Origin: Selaginella tamariscina
Taxonomy: Eukaryota > Streptophyta > Lycopodiopsida > Selaginellales > Selaginellaceae
Reading direction: 5' to 3'
DNA length: 64,000 bases
Assembly: GCA_003024785.1 (NCBI GenBank)
Contig: PUQB01000241.1
Coordinates: 93,857 to 157,856, forward strand
This document shows, piece after piece, positions 37,350 to 49,089 of the stretch. Under the pieces are notes generated by a model. That model was not told where the DNA came from, did not search any database, and worked only from the letters and a program-made list of their open reading frames with translations. The position numbers and the translations under genes were made by a program. Within the stretch, counting starts at the first letter, position 1. Every line of letters begins with the position of its first letter.

Positions 37350-38508
37350 ATATTGATGAAGTCAAAATAAGGGATGGTCAAGAATATGTTCTTGGACCTA
37401 TTTTGAAAGTCTTGAACATGTTTAAGGACGTGTTGCCAGAAGACTTGCCACCCGAGTTACCTTCACATTGAGCTGTGGATCATAAGATAGAGATTATGCC
37501 ATGCTCGTCTCCATTGGCAAGAGTTCCATATTGGTTGAATCCTCAAGAGTTAATAAAATTGAAGAGACAGTTGACAGAATTGATTGGTCAAGGATATATT
37601 CAACCTAATTGATTGCCGTATGGTGCACCAATCCTATTTGTAATGAAAAAAGATAGTACAATGTGGATGTGTGTGGATTATCAAATGTTGAATGCAATAA
37701 CTATAAAAATAAGTATCCTCTTCTGTGAGTGGATGACTTATTTGATAAACTATCAAAAATGAAGTATTTTTCAAGAATAAATTTGAGATTTGGGTACCAT
37801 CAAATTCGGGTAGCAAAAAATGACATTGAGAAGACCGCTTTTCATACATGTTATGAATCATTTGAGTTTCTAGTCTTGCCATTCGGGTTATGTAATGCTC
37901 CAGCAACTTTTTGCACAATGATGAATGATTTATTTAGAGACTATCTAAACGAGTTCATAGTTGTGTATATTGATGACATTCTGGTTTTCAATTCGACAAT
38001 TGAGGAACATGCAAAACACTTGGAAAAGATGTTTCAAAGGTTAAGGGAGTTTGCTAAAGGAAAGCAAGTGTGCATTTGGTCAAACCAAGATAGATTTCTT
38101 GAGATACTCGATCTCAGATGGGAAGGTTGCCAAGCTATTATCGAGTGGACGATTTTGAAAGACGTTCATGAAGTCATATCATTTCTTGGTTTGACAGGTT
38201 ATTATTGCAAGTTCATAAAAGATTACTCAAAGGTAGCAGCCCCATTGATAGATCTCATGAAGAACATTCCATGGAATTGGACTCCCAAGTGCCAAACTCA
38301 AAGAAGTTATCTTTTCTGAGCTAGTTTTGCAACTGCCCATCTTTGAAGATCCATTTGAAGTAAAGTGTGATGCTTTCGACTTTACAATTGGTGATGTATT
38401 GCAACAGAAAGGACATCCGTGTCCTTTTTCTCGAAGAAGTTGCATGCCGCACAAATTCGATGGCCTACTTAAGAAAAAGAGATGTATGTTATTGTTACTT
38501 CCTTAGTG
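37350..38508 (+). pseudogene. Decayed Ty3-type pol: reverse transcriptase to early RNase H
   Basis: Reverse-transcriptase blocks are evident: LVLPFGLCNAPATF-like fingers and palm, the catalytic YIDD at about 37,966-37,977, then FLGLTGYYCKFIKDYSKVA and the beginning of RNase H. At least four stops or shifts lie between 37,350 and 38,508. Protease was not identified, and integrase is absent because the sequence switches to non-coding LARD interior. Confidence 0.82.
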
Positions 38509-38509
38509 A

Positions 38510-39978
38510 AGTTCGGTTCATGTAAACTAAAACCATGTTTATATTATAGTTGTAGCATTTCGATAAATTGATATGATTGTAAGTTTATATCCGCTAGTAT
38601 AACAACTAGTTGATAAGCTTAAGATTTGAACGTTAAAACGATCATTATCCATTCGAAAGTATCAATATCGAAATTACAACTATTTATAAAATAAGGATTA
38701 GTTTTAAAAAATATTTATTAAAACACTAGTTGCTCCAATTAGTGAAAATGTTATACTTCGGTATAGTGTTGAGAAACATTTACATAATCAGTTTGAGAGC
38801 TGGACATGAATATAATGTTACGAAGATGTGCAGTATTACGAGTTCAGGGGACTTTTATCATGGAAATTAAGTTTTGAAATTTGGTATTTTTAAACTTAGT
38901 GAGATAAAGAGTTAGGAAATATTGAACGGCATCTAGTATGATGTGCTCTTTGGGGAATGAGTACAATGAAAGTGACAATTAAGAGATGTGTTAAAAGGTC
39001 GTCGATTGAGGCACTAGAGATGGGTTGAATTTCTTGGTTTCCATATTAGTTTGTTAGAAAGGTATGTTAGCTTATCTGGTCCCTGAACTGGACGGTTATG
39101 AAAGAGTACAAGCTAGGTGCAAAAGACAAATGGTAGAGCTATCACACTTGGTTGTAGATTTGACTCAATGTTGATTCCTATCAGGAATAAATTATGTTAA
39201 TGACACACCAAGTGGATGGCATTTGGCAGATTGGTATGACCTTGTTGTATACATGTGTACAGCCATGCGCCTCTGTGATCGCCTTTGGCTAGATTGACAT
39301 GTCTACAAAGAACAAGGTTTCGGGAATAGTACTCTAGTATCGAAAAGAGCTTGATTCCGATAAAGTCTCATACCTAGTCTGATGTAACTATATACTAACA
39401 AGGGATAGGTATAGTAGCAGACCCTTATGTAAAGGGGTAAGAGAAACACTGAGGGATACAGAAAAGTGAGGCTATAATACCGTGACATGTGGAAATGTGA
39501 ACAATTGGAGAAACGTGAAGGCGTTTGGTTAAGCACTTGAGATGGACATCAAAGTGCTTGTTGTGTGCTAAGTCGACAGGGTCATCAATAGCGTTTGATA
39601 TTAAGGAATAAAGCAAGTCTTTATTTTTATTAACCAAGGGGCCGGCAACAACACTAACTAGAGGCCTCCAATTAAATTCTAGTTAAGTAAAGAAATTAAC
39701 CAGTGTGTGTGTCGGGTGACAGACTTTGCAGACGTGCAAAAGGTCTCCAAGTGACTTCATGTCGCAGGTGGTGCCTCGGCAGCTGGGTTTACGACTTAGT
39801 CAATGACGGTTTGAAGTACTTGGTTTCGCATAATGCAAGGGGGGTAATAAAACTTATGTGAACTTTTGGCTGACTCCACATAGAGTGATATATTAGTTTT
39901 GGTTAATTTTTTCTAACATTATCTAGTCTTGGAGTTGAATGTCAACGAGGACGTTGACATTTTCAAAGGCTGGGAGTG
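38510..39978 (+). repeat. LARD-family 3' interior within the hybrid element
   Basis: Matches about 5,615-7,058 of the first element in order, ending in the same purine tract (GGCTGGGAG) just before the type-1 LTR. Non-coding. Confidence 0.8.
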
Positions 39979-42900
39979 TGTCATAGTTTTTACTATGACT
40001 CGACCCTTTACTTTGGACGTTGATTGTTATTACTACTGTACTATGTTGATGGACCCTAGATGTAGTAGAAACAGTCCTGCTTAGTGCACTTGAGTGTTTA
40101 GGGGTAATCCAGCCGGCTATCTTTAGATGTCGCGAGAAACTCTAAGCGAAGGTAGCACTTACCTTCTAGAAAATCCACCCCCAATTTTGACGTCCTAGTA
40201 AGATGAGTTTGGCATGTTAAATAGGGTTAGGAACACCCCTAGGGTTGACCTAACCCTAGGGTTACCCTAACCCACGCCCTAAAAACCCCCACCCCCTTGG
40301 GTAGGGTTTAAGGGTTAGAGTTAGGTTAAGTTAAACACTCTTTCATTAACTTAATAAGGGGCTAGCTAATTTAGTGCCAACCCACTTACACATACAGGAA
40401 AAGAGGGGGGGGGGGGCTCCATCACATAAATAAGGTAAAGTATATAGGAGTGAGGGTTCCTGGGTTCATGATTGAGCTCGTTACTCTTCTCCCGGTGCAA
40501 GCTCTAGCTTGTGTCATCAAGGCACAACCCTCTGTTGTGCCGCCCTAACTTCCAGACGACAGGGGTACATCCCACCTTCGGGGTAGCTTTCCCTTAACGT
40601 TGGCGAATCCATGCTTGAGAGGTCTTGTCGGGATGCACGTTCTAAGAAGCAAAGGTTGAGGCTTATCTCCAACCTCCTCCTCCACATCAAGCTAGGATCA
40701 ACACTCATAGCTAACCAGGGCACGTTCGTGTCCTTGTCCAACTGTGGTTGTGGGTTCTTATTGATAGGGTTTCCTTACTGGGTCTTGAGGGATAATTGAG
40801 GGGTTCTAGAGTTGGCATTTAGGAGCCACATTTGTGGCACTTGGTGCAACTCTCGAATCTAAGGGATATGGCATGACAACCCACATAGATGTGACACTGG
40901 GCTAAACGTCACATGATACAACGCCCAAGGCACGCCCTTTGGGGTTGTGCCATGGGCTTGTCGCCAAGGGGTTGGATACTCTGACAAACAAACATGCTTG
41001 TGTTCGCACTAGGGTGCTAAGCCTTGGGCATTTGCTCAAGGGAGGTTAGGTCTCGTAACTAGGTGTGCTTAGGCACACTTGGTTAGGGGAGTGTCTGTCA
41101 GAGTTTTAACCCAAAGGGCCAACAAGTGGCTGCCAGGTGGCCATTCGGCGTCATCACCCTGTGTGAGCAATGCTAAGTTTCCCAGAACAACCCCATCGAC
41201 CCTTAGGGTTAGACTCTAATGCCCAAGTGAATATGAGACTTAAGGTTTAGCCTAAGTCTCCCTAGAATGTCTGCCCCCAGAACCCTTGAGGGATAACCCT
41301 AGTTGACTTAGGGTTTAGCCCTAGAAGACTAGACAGGCTCATGCCCTAACCCCCATCAAGGAGACGTGTGTTCCACACATACCCCTGGACAGAGCTAAGG
41401 CATTGTCACTTACCCCTTGAGGAATCACCCTCATCCGGGAGTACAACCCCTTTAGGGCGACAAGGGGTACCCTGAACCACGACTAACCCCTAAGGGTTTG
41501 AGTGGCCAAGTTATACCCTAGACCTAGGGCTAGTACTTAGTGAGGACACGAGTGTGCGCCGTAGGCAGACACGAGTGTTCTACTAAGCAAACTCCCTAAG
41601 GCTAGGTTTGGGATAACCCTAAGCACATGACCTTGCGAGTGCCTCACGAAAGGACTCCTACTAACATGTTTAGGTTGTTCAACCTTAAATTCTAAGGAGA
41701 ACACTCCCCTAGCCAAGTGTGCCAAAGCACACCTAGTTATGAGACCTAACCTCCATTGAGCGGATGCCCAAGGCTTAGCACCCTAGTGCAAGCACAAGCA
41801 TGTCTGTTTGCTAAAGTATCCAACCCTTGGCGACAATCCCATGACATAACCCCAAAGGGCGTGCCTCAGGCACCATGTGACGTTTAGCTAAGTGTCACAT
41901 CTCCATGTGACACTGCCTTCCCCGATGTGGGCTATCATGCCATAGCCCTTAGATTCAAGAGTTGCACCAAGTACCACAGACGTGGCTCCTAAATGCCAAC
42001 TCTAGAACCTCGAACCCTCAATGACCCCAGGAACTAGGTAACGTGAACCTGTCAAACAAGATCCCACGCCCACAGTTGGACAAGGACACGGATGTGCCTT
42101 GCTTGGCCGTGAGTGCTACACCTAGCTTGACGAGGAGGAGGAGGCTGGAGACAAGCCTCAACCTCTGCCTCTTGGAACATGCATTCTGACAAGACCTCCC
42201 AAGCATGGATTCGCCAACGTTAAGGGTAAGCTACCCCGAAGGTGGGACGTACCCCTGGCATCTGGAAGTTAGAACGGCACAACAGAGGGTTGTACCTTAA
42301 CACACAAGCTAAAGCTTGCACTGGCAGAAGAGCAACGAACTCAGTCATGAACCCAAGAGCTCTCCACCTTATTTATGTGACGAAGCCCTCCCCCCTCTTT
42401 TCTTGTATGTGTTAGTGGGTGGCACTGAATTTTAGCCCCTTAGATAAATTAACAATATGAGCCTATACTCACCCTTACTCCTACCCCTAAACCCTACCCA
42501 AGGGGGTGGGGTTTTAGGGCGTGGGTTAGGGCAACCCTAGGGTTAGGTCAACCCTAGGGGTGTTCCTAACCCTACTTAACACGCCGAACTCATTTGCAAA
42601 GACCAATCAGCCTATTCGGGACGTCAAAATTGGGGGTGGGTTTCTAGAAGGTAAGTTTAGCTTCGCTTAGAGTTTCCTGCAAATACTTAATGACACCCGG
42701 CCGGACCATCACCAGATACCCAAGTGCATTAAGCAGGCCTGTTTCCTACTACATCTAGGGTCCATCAACATAGTATAGTAAGTAACAACAGTCAACGTCC
42801 AAAGTAAAGGGTCGAGTATAATAAAAACTATGACAGTGTCCTCCTTGGAATCCAGGGGTTGAACAACCTAAGCTTGTTAGCAGGAGCCTTTTCGTGAAGC

Positions 42901-43437
42901 GCAAGGTTATGTACTTAGGGTTTTTCAAACCTAGCCTTAGGGAGTTTACTTAATAGAACACTCGTGTCCGCCTATGGTGCACACTCGTGTCCTCACTAAG
43001 TACTAGCCTTAGGTCTAGGGTATGACAAGGCCACCCAAACCCTTAGGGGTTAGTCGTGGTTCAAGGTACCCCTTGTCGGCCTAAAGGGGTTGTAGTCCTA
43101 GATGAGGGTGATTCCTCAAGGGTAAGTGACGATGCCTTAGCTCTGTCACGGGGATGTATGAGACACATCTCCTTTGTGAGGTTAGAGCATGGGCATGTCT
43201 AGGTCTACTGGGACAGGATCTTAAAGTCTACTCGGGTTATCCTCTAGGGTTCAAGAGATGGTCATTCTAGGGGACTTAGGGTAGGACTCTAAGTCTTTTG
43301 CCTAATTGAGCCCCTGAGTCAAACTCTTAGGGTTATCTTGGAAAACTTAGCGTTGTTAACATAGAGTGATGATGCCGAATGGCCACTTGGCAGCCATGTG
43401 TTGCCACGTGTTAGCGCTTTGGGTTAAAACTCTGACA
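39979..43437 (+). repeat. Type-1 3' LTR of the hybrid element, split by a nested LTR
   Basis: 39979-41095 and 42841-43437 together form one type-1 LTR of about 1.71 kb with TGTCATAG and CTCTGACA ends. The break is filled by the reverse-oriented solo LTR at 41096-42835. Confidence 0.85.
41096..42835 (-). repeat. Nested solo LTR, reverse orientation
   Basis: 1740-base type-1 LTR in reverse (TGTCAGAGTTTTAACCC to AAAACTATGACA) inserted in another type-1 LTR. Target duplication GTGTC is at 41091-41095 and 42836-42840. No interior remains, so LTR-LTR recombination removed it. It is younger than its host LTR. Confidence 0.92.
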
Positions 43438-43897
43438 CTACCTACATCACACACTCACGTCCTCACTAAGTACTAGCCCTAAGTCTAGGGTATAACTTGG
43501 CCACTCAAACCCTCAAGGGTTAGTCGTGGTTCAGGATACCCCTTGTCGCCTTAAAGGGGTTGTACTCCTGGATGAGGGTGATTCCTCAAGGGTAAGTGAT
43601 GATGCCTTAGCTCTGTCACGGGGGCATGTGTGAGACACATTCCTTTGTGGGGTTAGGGCATGAACTTGTCTAGGCCTACTGAGATAGGATCCTAAAGTCT
43701 ACTTGGGATATCCTCTAGGGTTCAGGGGATGGTCATTCTAGGGGACTTAGGGTAGGACTCTAAGTCTTCTATTTAACTAGGCATCTGAGTCAGGCTCTTA
43801 AGATCATCTTGGAAGACTTAGTGTTACTGACACATGAAATTGACGCCAGAAGGCCACGTGTTGCCACATGTTAGCCCTTCGGGTTAAAACTCTGACA
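43438..43897 (+). repeat. 3' fragment of a type-1 LTR
   Basis: Immediately after the hybrid element, a second copy of the last ~450 bases of the LTR (from CACTCACGTCCTCACTAAG to CTCTGACA). It is truncated at its left end and could be the relic of an older element or of unequal recombination. Confidence 0.75.
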
Positions 43898-43905
43898 CAT
43901 GGTGT

Positions 43906-44535
43906 CACGTACTAGAATCTCCATGGACCTAGCCAAGGTGTGTACAGTTCTTAAGTGAGAAATGCCAAAGTCAACTTGAGACATCCGGTGTCTTGGCTTT
44001 GCCAATTTGTATCGGTGCTTCATCAGGACTTCTTTAAAATTGAGCTTCTATTGAATTAGCTCACTAAGAAGAAGGTTTCGTTCAAAGTGGTCTATGAAGG
44101 CTGAAACGTGTTTATCACACTCAAGTTTGTGTTTACCTTGGTTCCGATCTTGCATCATCCAGACTTGATCAAACCCTTTGTGATGGAGACAAATGTGTTG
44201 ATTTTGCTTTGGGTGGTATTCACTATCAGTATAGCTTTGATAGCAATCTACACCCCATAACATTCCACATGCAAGTTCACGATTGTGGAGATTAATGATG
44301 AGATTCATGATAGAAACTTCTAGTTATTGTGGATTGTTTCCAAGAGTGGCGAAGGTTTTTTGAAGGCTCCCTACATAAGATAATTGTCTTCACTAATCAC
44401 CAGAACTTGGTTTACTTCTCTCAAGCTTAAGTTCTAAATTGACGTTGAGTTCACTAGACCCATCAAATCCTCTCTTGGTTCAACTTTGAGATCAAGTACA
44501 ACTTAGGACTCAACAAGTTCAATCTGACAACGTGC
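43906..44535 (+). pseudogene. Ty3-type reverse transcriptase/RNase H fragment
   Basis: In shifting plus-strand frames it reads the connection and RNase H region: ILHHPDLIKPFVMET, DFALGGIHYQYSFDSNLHP, then about 44,335-44,530 WRRFFEGSLHKIIVFTNHQN and FNFEIKYNLG. This is the piece of pol that is missing from the hybrid element to the left, but of uncertain subfamily. No LTR belongs to it clearly. Confidence 0.7.
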
Positions 44536-44730
44536 AAAATGCTAAAAAATCAAGCTATGTAATATTTACTTTAGAAAAGGTATGTGTGAATTAATTAAAG
44601 TTACATTCAAGTTGGATGGCCAATGTTAAGAAACATAATAATATATGAGTATAAAAGGTGGCTTTATGTCCTCTTTGTATAGAAGATGTTTAATATTATC
44701 ACATGAACATGTAATTATTCTCATGTAACA

Positions 44731-44737
44731 ATATATA

Positions 44738-44794
<57 letters not shown>
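44731..44794. repeat. Compound TA/GA microsatellite
   Basis: About 30 bases of TA repeat followed by 34 bases of GA repeat. The same TA-then-GA arrangement occurs at 55291-55372. Confidence 0.95.
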
Positions 44795-44796
<2 letters not shown>

Positions 44797-45419
44797 TAGC
44801 ACATGAAAGAATTAAACATATAAATATACGTTTTTAAGTCTTAGCTTTTGCTCAATCCCTACATTATTAAAAGCTTGGGAAGTTCAAGGAGACTTTAAAG
44901 GTAAGAATGAAGAGTAAGGGACATGCTTTGCACTTTGCATTAAAAATCCATTATAGAAGGCTAGTTATTATAGCATAGAAACAAAATAGGTGAAAACTAA
45001 CAAATATCACAATTAATTATAATAGTTTGTGTAATATAATTTACTTGTTTTTATTGTAAGAAACTAAAGGTAGAAATCATAAAAGACTTGGGCCCATGGC
45101 ATGTAATTAACCAATATAAAGCCAAGGCTCGTGGTATGTAAATAACTAATGAAAAATTTAAGCTCATGAGATGTAAGTAACCATTATAAAAGATGACATA
45201 AAAACGTAAGTTGCAAATAAAAAAACGGGACTAAAAAACTAGGCACTCTAGAAAACAAGAAAGAATACTTTTGTATTTTACTATTTTTTACACAAAAACT
45301 AGGAATAATGAAAATTACCATCAAATCAATGTTATGCACTTGAAAACCAAAGTAAATGATTTTTGGTGAAGCTATTACTATTGTTGCTTTCACTATCTAC
45401 CATTTGATTTGCTTACTTT
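44795..45419. other. AT-rich spacer, nothing recognised
   Basis: AT-rich DNA between the Ty3 fragment and the Copia remnant. It has short internal near-repeats (ATGTAATTAACCAATATAAA-like units near 45,095-45,190). No coding or RNA feature is seen. Confidence 0.35.
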
Positions 45420-45958
45420 GCTTCTTAGTCCTAATACCTGTTAAGTATAGAGGAGTTGTTCCAACAGGTGTTGCACAACATTGTTGCTCATGATAGTTTG
45501 TTGCATTTAAACCCCTACACTATGTCATGGAAGGATCACTATTCTCTTGCAGAGAAGACCACCAAGCTAGATGGACTCAATGAATGTCTACAACTACAAG
45601 TTTGAGGGCTTTGGGTGGCTTAAACCTCATAAGAAGCAACATTTTAAGAAGATGTTTCATATCCCATTTGTCTATGGGAACCAAAGGAGTTCATCAAATG
45701 GATGTGAAGACTACCTTCCTTCATGGCCAGCTAGAGGACGAAATCTTATGTGGATCCCTAATGGTTTCCTTGGTACGGAGATTGCTGCAAAAGTATGGAG
45801 GCTTCGCAAGGCTTTATATGGGTTAAAACAATCATCACATGCATAGTACCAAAAGTTTGATGAAGCCTTATGCAAATAAGGTTTTCATCATATGTGCTGA
45901 CTTGAATGTTTAAGTGAAGGGCGAGGGAGAAACTATGCTCGTGGCCTTGTATGTGGAT

Positions 45959-47774
45959 TATCATAGTTTTTACTATGACTCGACCCTTTACTAGGACTGC
46001 CCCGAAACCGGAAACAACACTTAGCTTATTAGTAGTTAGATGGATGGAGATTGAATCTTGACATTAATTGTTGTTACCTACTGTACTAGTTGACGAACCC
46101 TAGATGTAGTGAGAACAAACCCCGCTTAGTACACTTAGGTGTTTAGGGTAGTCCAGCTAGCTATCTTTAAATGTGTAAAAAACTTTAAGCGAAGGTAGTA
46201 CTTACCTTCTAGAAAACCCACCCCTAATTTTGACGTTTTAGTAAAATGATTTGGCATGTTAAATAGGTTAGAAACACCCCTAGGGTTGAACTAACCCTAG
46301 GGTTACCTTAACGCACGCCTGAAAACCCCCCCCCCTTGGGTAGGGTTTTAAGGTTAGAGTTAGGCTAAGTTAAACACTCTCATTAACTTAATAAGGGGCT
46401 AGCTAATTTAGTGCTAGCCCACTTACACATACAGGAAAAGAAGGGGGGGGGGGTCTGTCACATAAATAAGGTAGAGTATGTAGGAGTGAGGGTTCCTAGG
46501 TTCATGACACTGAGCTCGTTACTCTTCTCTCGGTGCAAGCTTAGCTTGTGTAGTCAAGACACAACCCTCTGTTTAGGGTTTAGGGTTTTTTAGGGTTTAC
46601 CCTAAACCCTAAACCCTAAAACCCTAAACCCTAAACCAAACCAGTGCCGCCCTAACTTCCAGACGACAGGGTACGTCCTACCTTCGGGTAGCTTATCTTT
46701 AACGTTGGCGAATCCATGCCTGGGAGGTCTTGTCGGGATGCACGTTCCAAGAAGTAGAGGTTGAGGCTTGTCTCTGCCTCCTCCACGTCAAGCTAGGAGC
46801 AACACTCACATCTAACCAGGGCACATTTGTCCTTGTCCAACTGTGGTTGTGGGTTCTTGATTGACAAGGATTTCTTACCGGTCTTGAGGGATAATTGAGG
46901 GGTTCTAGAGTTGGCATTTAGGAGCCACGTTTTGGCACTTGGTGCAACTCTCGAATCTAAGGGCTATGGCATGATAGCCCTCATCGGGAAGGCAGTGTCA
47001 CATGGAGATGTGACACTGGGCTAAACGTCACATAATACAACGCCCGAGGCACCCTTTGGGGTTGTGTCATGGGCTTGTCGCTAAGGGGTTGGATACTCTA
47101 ACAAACAGGCATGCTTGTGCTCGCGCTAGGGTGCTAAGCCTTGGGCATTTGCTCAAGAGAGGTTGTGTGCTTAAGCACACTTGGCTAGGGGAGTGTCCTC
47201 CTTGGAATCTAGGGGTTGAACAACCTAAGCTTGTTAGAGCTTTTCGTGAAGCACTCGCAAGTCATGTACTTAGGTTATCCAAACTAGCCTTAGGGAATTT
47301 GCTTCGTAGAACACTCGTGTCGTCTACGGCGCACACTCGTGTCCTCACTAAGTACTAGCCCTAGGTTAGGGTATGACTTGGCCACCAAACCCTTAGGGGT
47401 TAGTCGTGGTTCAGGGTACCCCTTGTCGCCCTAAAGGGGTTGTACTCGAATGAGGGTGATTCCTCAAGGGGTAAGTGACGATGCCTTGCTCTGTCACGGG
47501 GTATGTGTGAGACACATCTCCTTTGTGGGGTTAGGGCATGAGCCTGTCTAGGTCTACTGGGACAGATCTTAAAGTCTACTCGGTTATCCTCTAGGGTTTA
47601 GGGATGGTCATTCTAGGGTAGGACTTTAAGACTTTTGTTTAATTGGGCCCCTGAGTCAGACTCTTAGGGTTATCTTGGAAGACTTAACATTACTCACACA
47701 TGGTGATGACGCCAAATGGCCACTTGGTAGACACGTGTTGCCACATGTTAGCCCTTTGGGTTAAAACTCTGACA
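45959..47774 (+). repeat. Solo type-1 LTR inside the Copia remnant
   Basis: LTR with ends TATCATAG and CTCTGACA (first base pair TA instead of TG), flanked by TGGAT at 45954-45958 and 47775-47779. It has two insertions relative to the other LTR copies: about 66 bases near 45,997-46,062 and a telomere-like block at 46571-46643. Confidence 0.92.
46571..46643. repeat. Head-to-head telomere-type repeat insertion
   Basis: About three TTTAGGG units run directly into about five CCCTAAA units, with the centre near 46,598. The other LTR copies read straight through here (CCTCTGT joined to TGCCGCC). TTTAGGG is the usual land-plant telomere unit. Confidence 0.9.
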
Positions 47775-48200
47775 TGGATGACTTGTTAATCACAAGGGAG
47801 ACAAACTAGCCATTCGGGCCTTGAAGGCCACACTCGCTAGCACCTTTTGGATGAAAGATGTTAGCAAGGTATGCTCCTTCTTGGGCATCCAGGTTAAGCA
47901 CGAGCTTGCAACTGCTACCTTGAAAATCCATATTGTAATTAAAAGTGTTGTAGCACTCTCATATGCTAAAGCAGAATATATTACCCTGACTACGGGCTGC
48001 AAGGAGGTTATGTGGCTGAAGTGGTTGATGGAGGATCTTAATAATCATCAACCTAGGCTAATTGCTGGATGGTGAGACAGCCAAAGTAGCATTGCCATGA
48101 CTTGAAACCGGTCGTAGTATCCAATTCCATTATGTGCGGGAACAAGTTGATGCAAGAGTGATATGCTACTGAAGAGATACTTGCTAACATCTTCACTGAG

Positions 48201-49089
48201 CTTGACAAGTTCCTTAGGCTAACATCTTCACTAAGCCACTAAGTTCCTTAGGCTAGCACTTGGCTTATGAGGGAGTAACTCCTTCTATCTAGCATGGCAC
48301 ACATGTTAGGGTTTTGCCATCCAATTAACCTAACGAGCCAGCGCCTCCTTTTTATCAAGCACTACAGCTCTCCGATACAGTCAGCTTGTCACCTCTTGTG
48401 AGAGATTTCTTCATTTCCTTTGTTATTGTTACCAAAGAAATGGGGTGAGGTAACAACCTCGTTGTAATAACTTTATTCTTCAGTTTTAATAAACAAAGTT
48501 AACACCCAAACTTATTATTAAAAGGAATTTACATTACTTTAATATATATATAATATATAATATATTTAACTCATACTCAATAATAATTTCAAAATTGAAC
48601 TGTGTAAAAGAAAAAGATTCATTTTTAATATAACCTCTTTTTTTTGTTTTTTAAATATCTTAAATGAAAATTAATTAAATACTTATAATAAGAATTTTTT
48701 TTCAATAATCGTTACTCATTTGTATAAATTAAATATATTAAATTAACACGATTCCTTGCTTATTTGTATAAATTAAATGGTCAGTTGAGCAAACGATGTG
48801 TCTGACAAGTAAATAATTTTCATATATACAACAAGAAACAAGTTGCCGTGTAGAATGAATGCTAGTCCATTTGGATTATTAATAAATCAAATACGCAGCT
48901 TTCCTTTTTAACAGTGTATTCCACGCTTATGTAGTCGTTGGCAAATACACGAAGGATATCTCTTTCATCCAAAAAGGTAGAGCAGGGTGTATCCTCCTTT
49001 GCCACGCCAGTTCCATTCTCCTACCGCACGTCTCATCCCCAAATGGGTTAGAGACCATATTTCACTTCACACAAACCAAGTTCGTGATT
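48201..49089. other. AT-rich intergenic region
   Basis: Very AT-rich from about 48,480 to 48,900, then the 3' flank of RPA1. No gene, RNA or transposon end is recognised. Confidence 0.4.

Larger units (their letters stand above)
34462..43437 (+). mobile_element. Hybrid Ty3-type LTR element with mismatched LTRs
   Basis: From left to right: a type-2 LTR of about 0.88 kb (34462-35344), a perfect tRNA-Met primer site, decayed gag with a zinc knuckle, pol through reverse transcriptase to the start of RNase H, then an abrupt switch at about 38,510 to the non-coding 3' interior of the LARD family (matching about 5,615-7,058), and a type-1 LTR of about 1.71 kb (39979-43437, interrupted by a nested solo LTR). 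Integrase and most of RNase H are missing. The LTRs of one insertion should be identical at birth; these are different families and no target duplication is seen. So this is a recombinant of two elements. All frames are broken. Confidence 0.8.
45420..48200 (+). pseudogene. Copia-type pol remnant, split by a solo LTR
   Basis: Left of the LTR: reverse-transcriptase blocks including HQMDVKTTFLHGQLEDEI and RKALYGLKQSSHA (about 45,680-45,846), up to the tyrosine and valine of the YVDD catalytic motif. Right of the LTR: the rest of that motif with LLIT, then FLGIQVKHE-like, then VALSYAKAEYITLTTGCKEVMWLKWL (Copia RNase H, about 47,950-48,050) and an end like HYVREQVDA. Several stops and shifts occur apart from the insertion. 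The remnant has no recognisable LTRs of its own in the window. Confidence 0.82.

Noticed and set aside
40230..40330. CCCTAACCC and GGGTTAGGG-like blocks that look telomeric
   Set aside because: They are part of the normal LTR sequence in several copies and are not regular 7-base repeats, unlike 46571-46643.
44048..44308. A minus-strand open frame of 86 codons
   Set aside because: The plus strand here reads Ty3 connection/RNase H motifs (ILHHPDLIKPFVMET, DFALGGI); the minus frame is its shadow.
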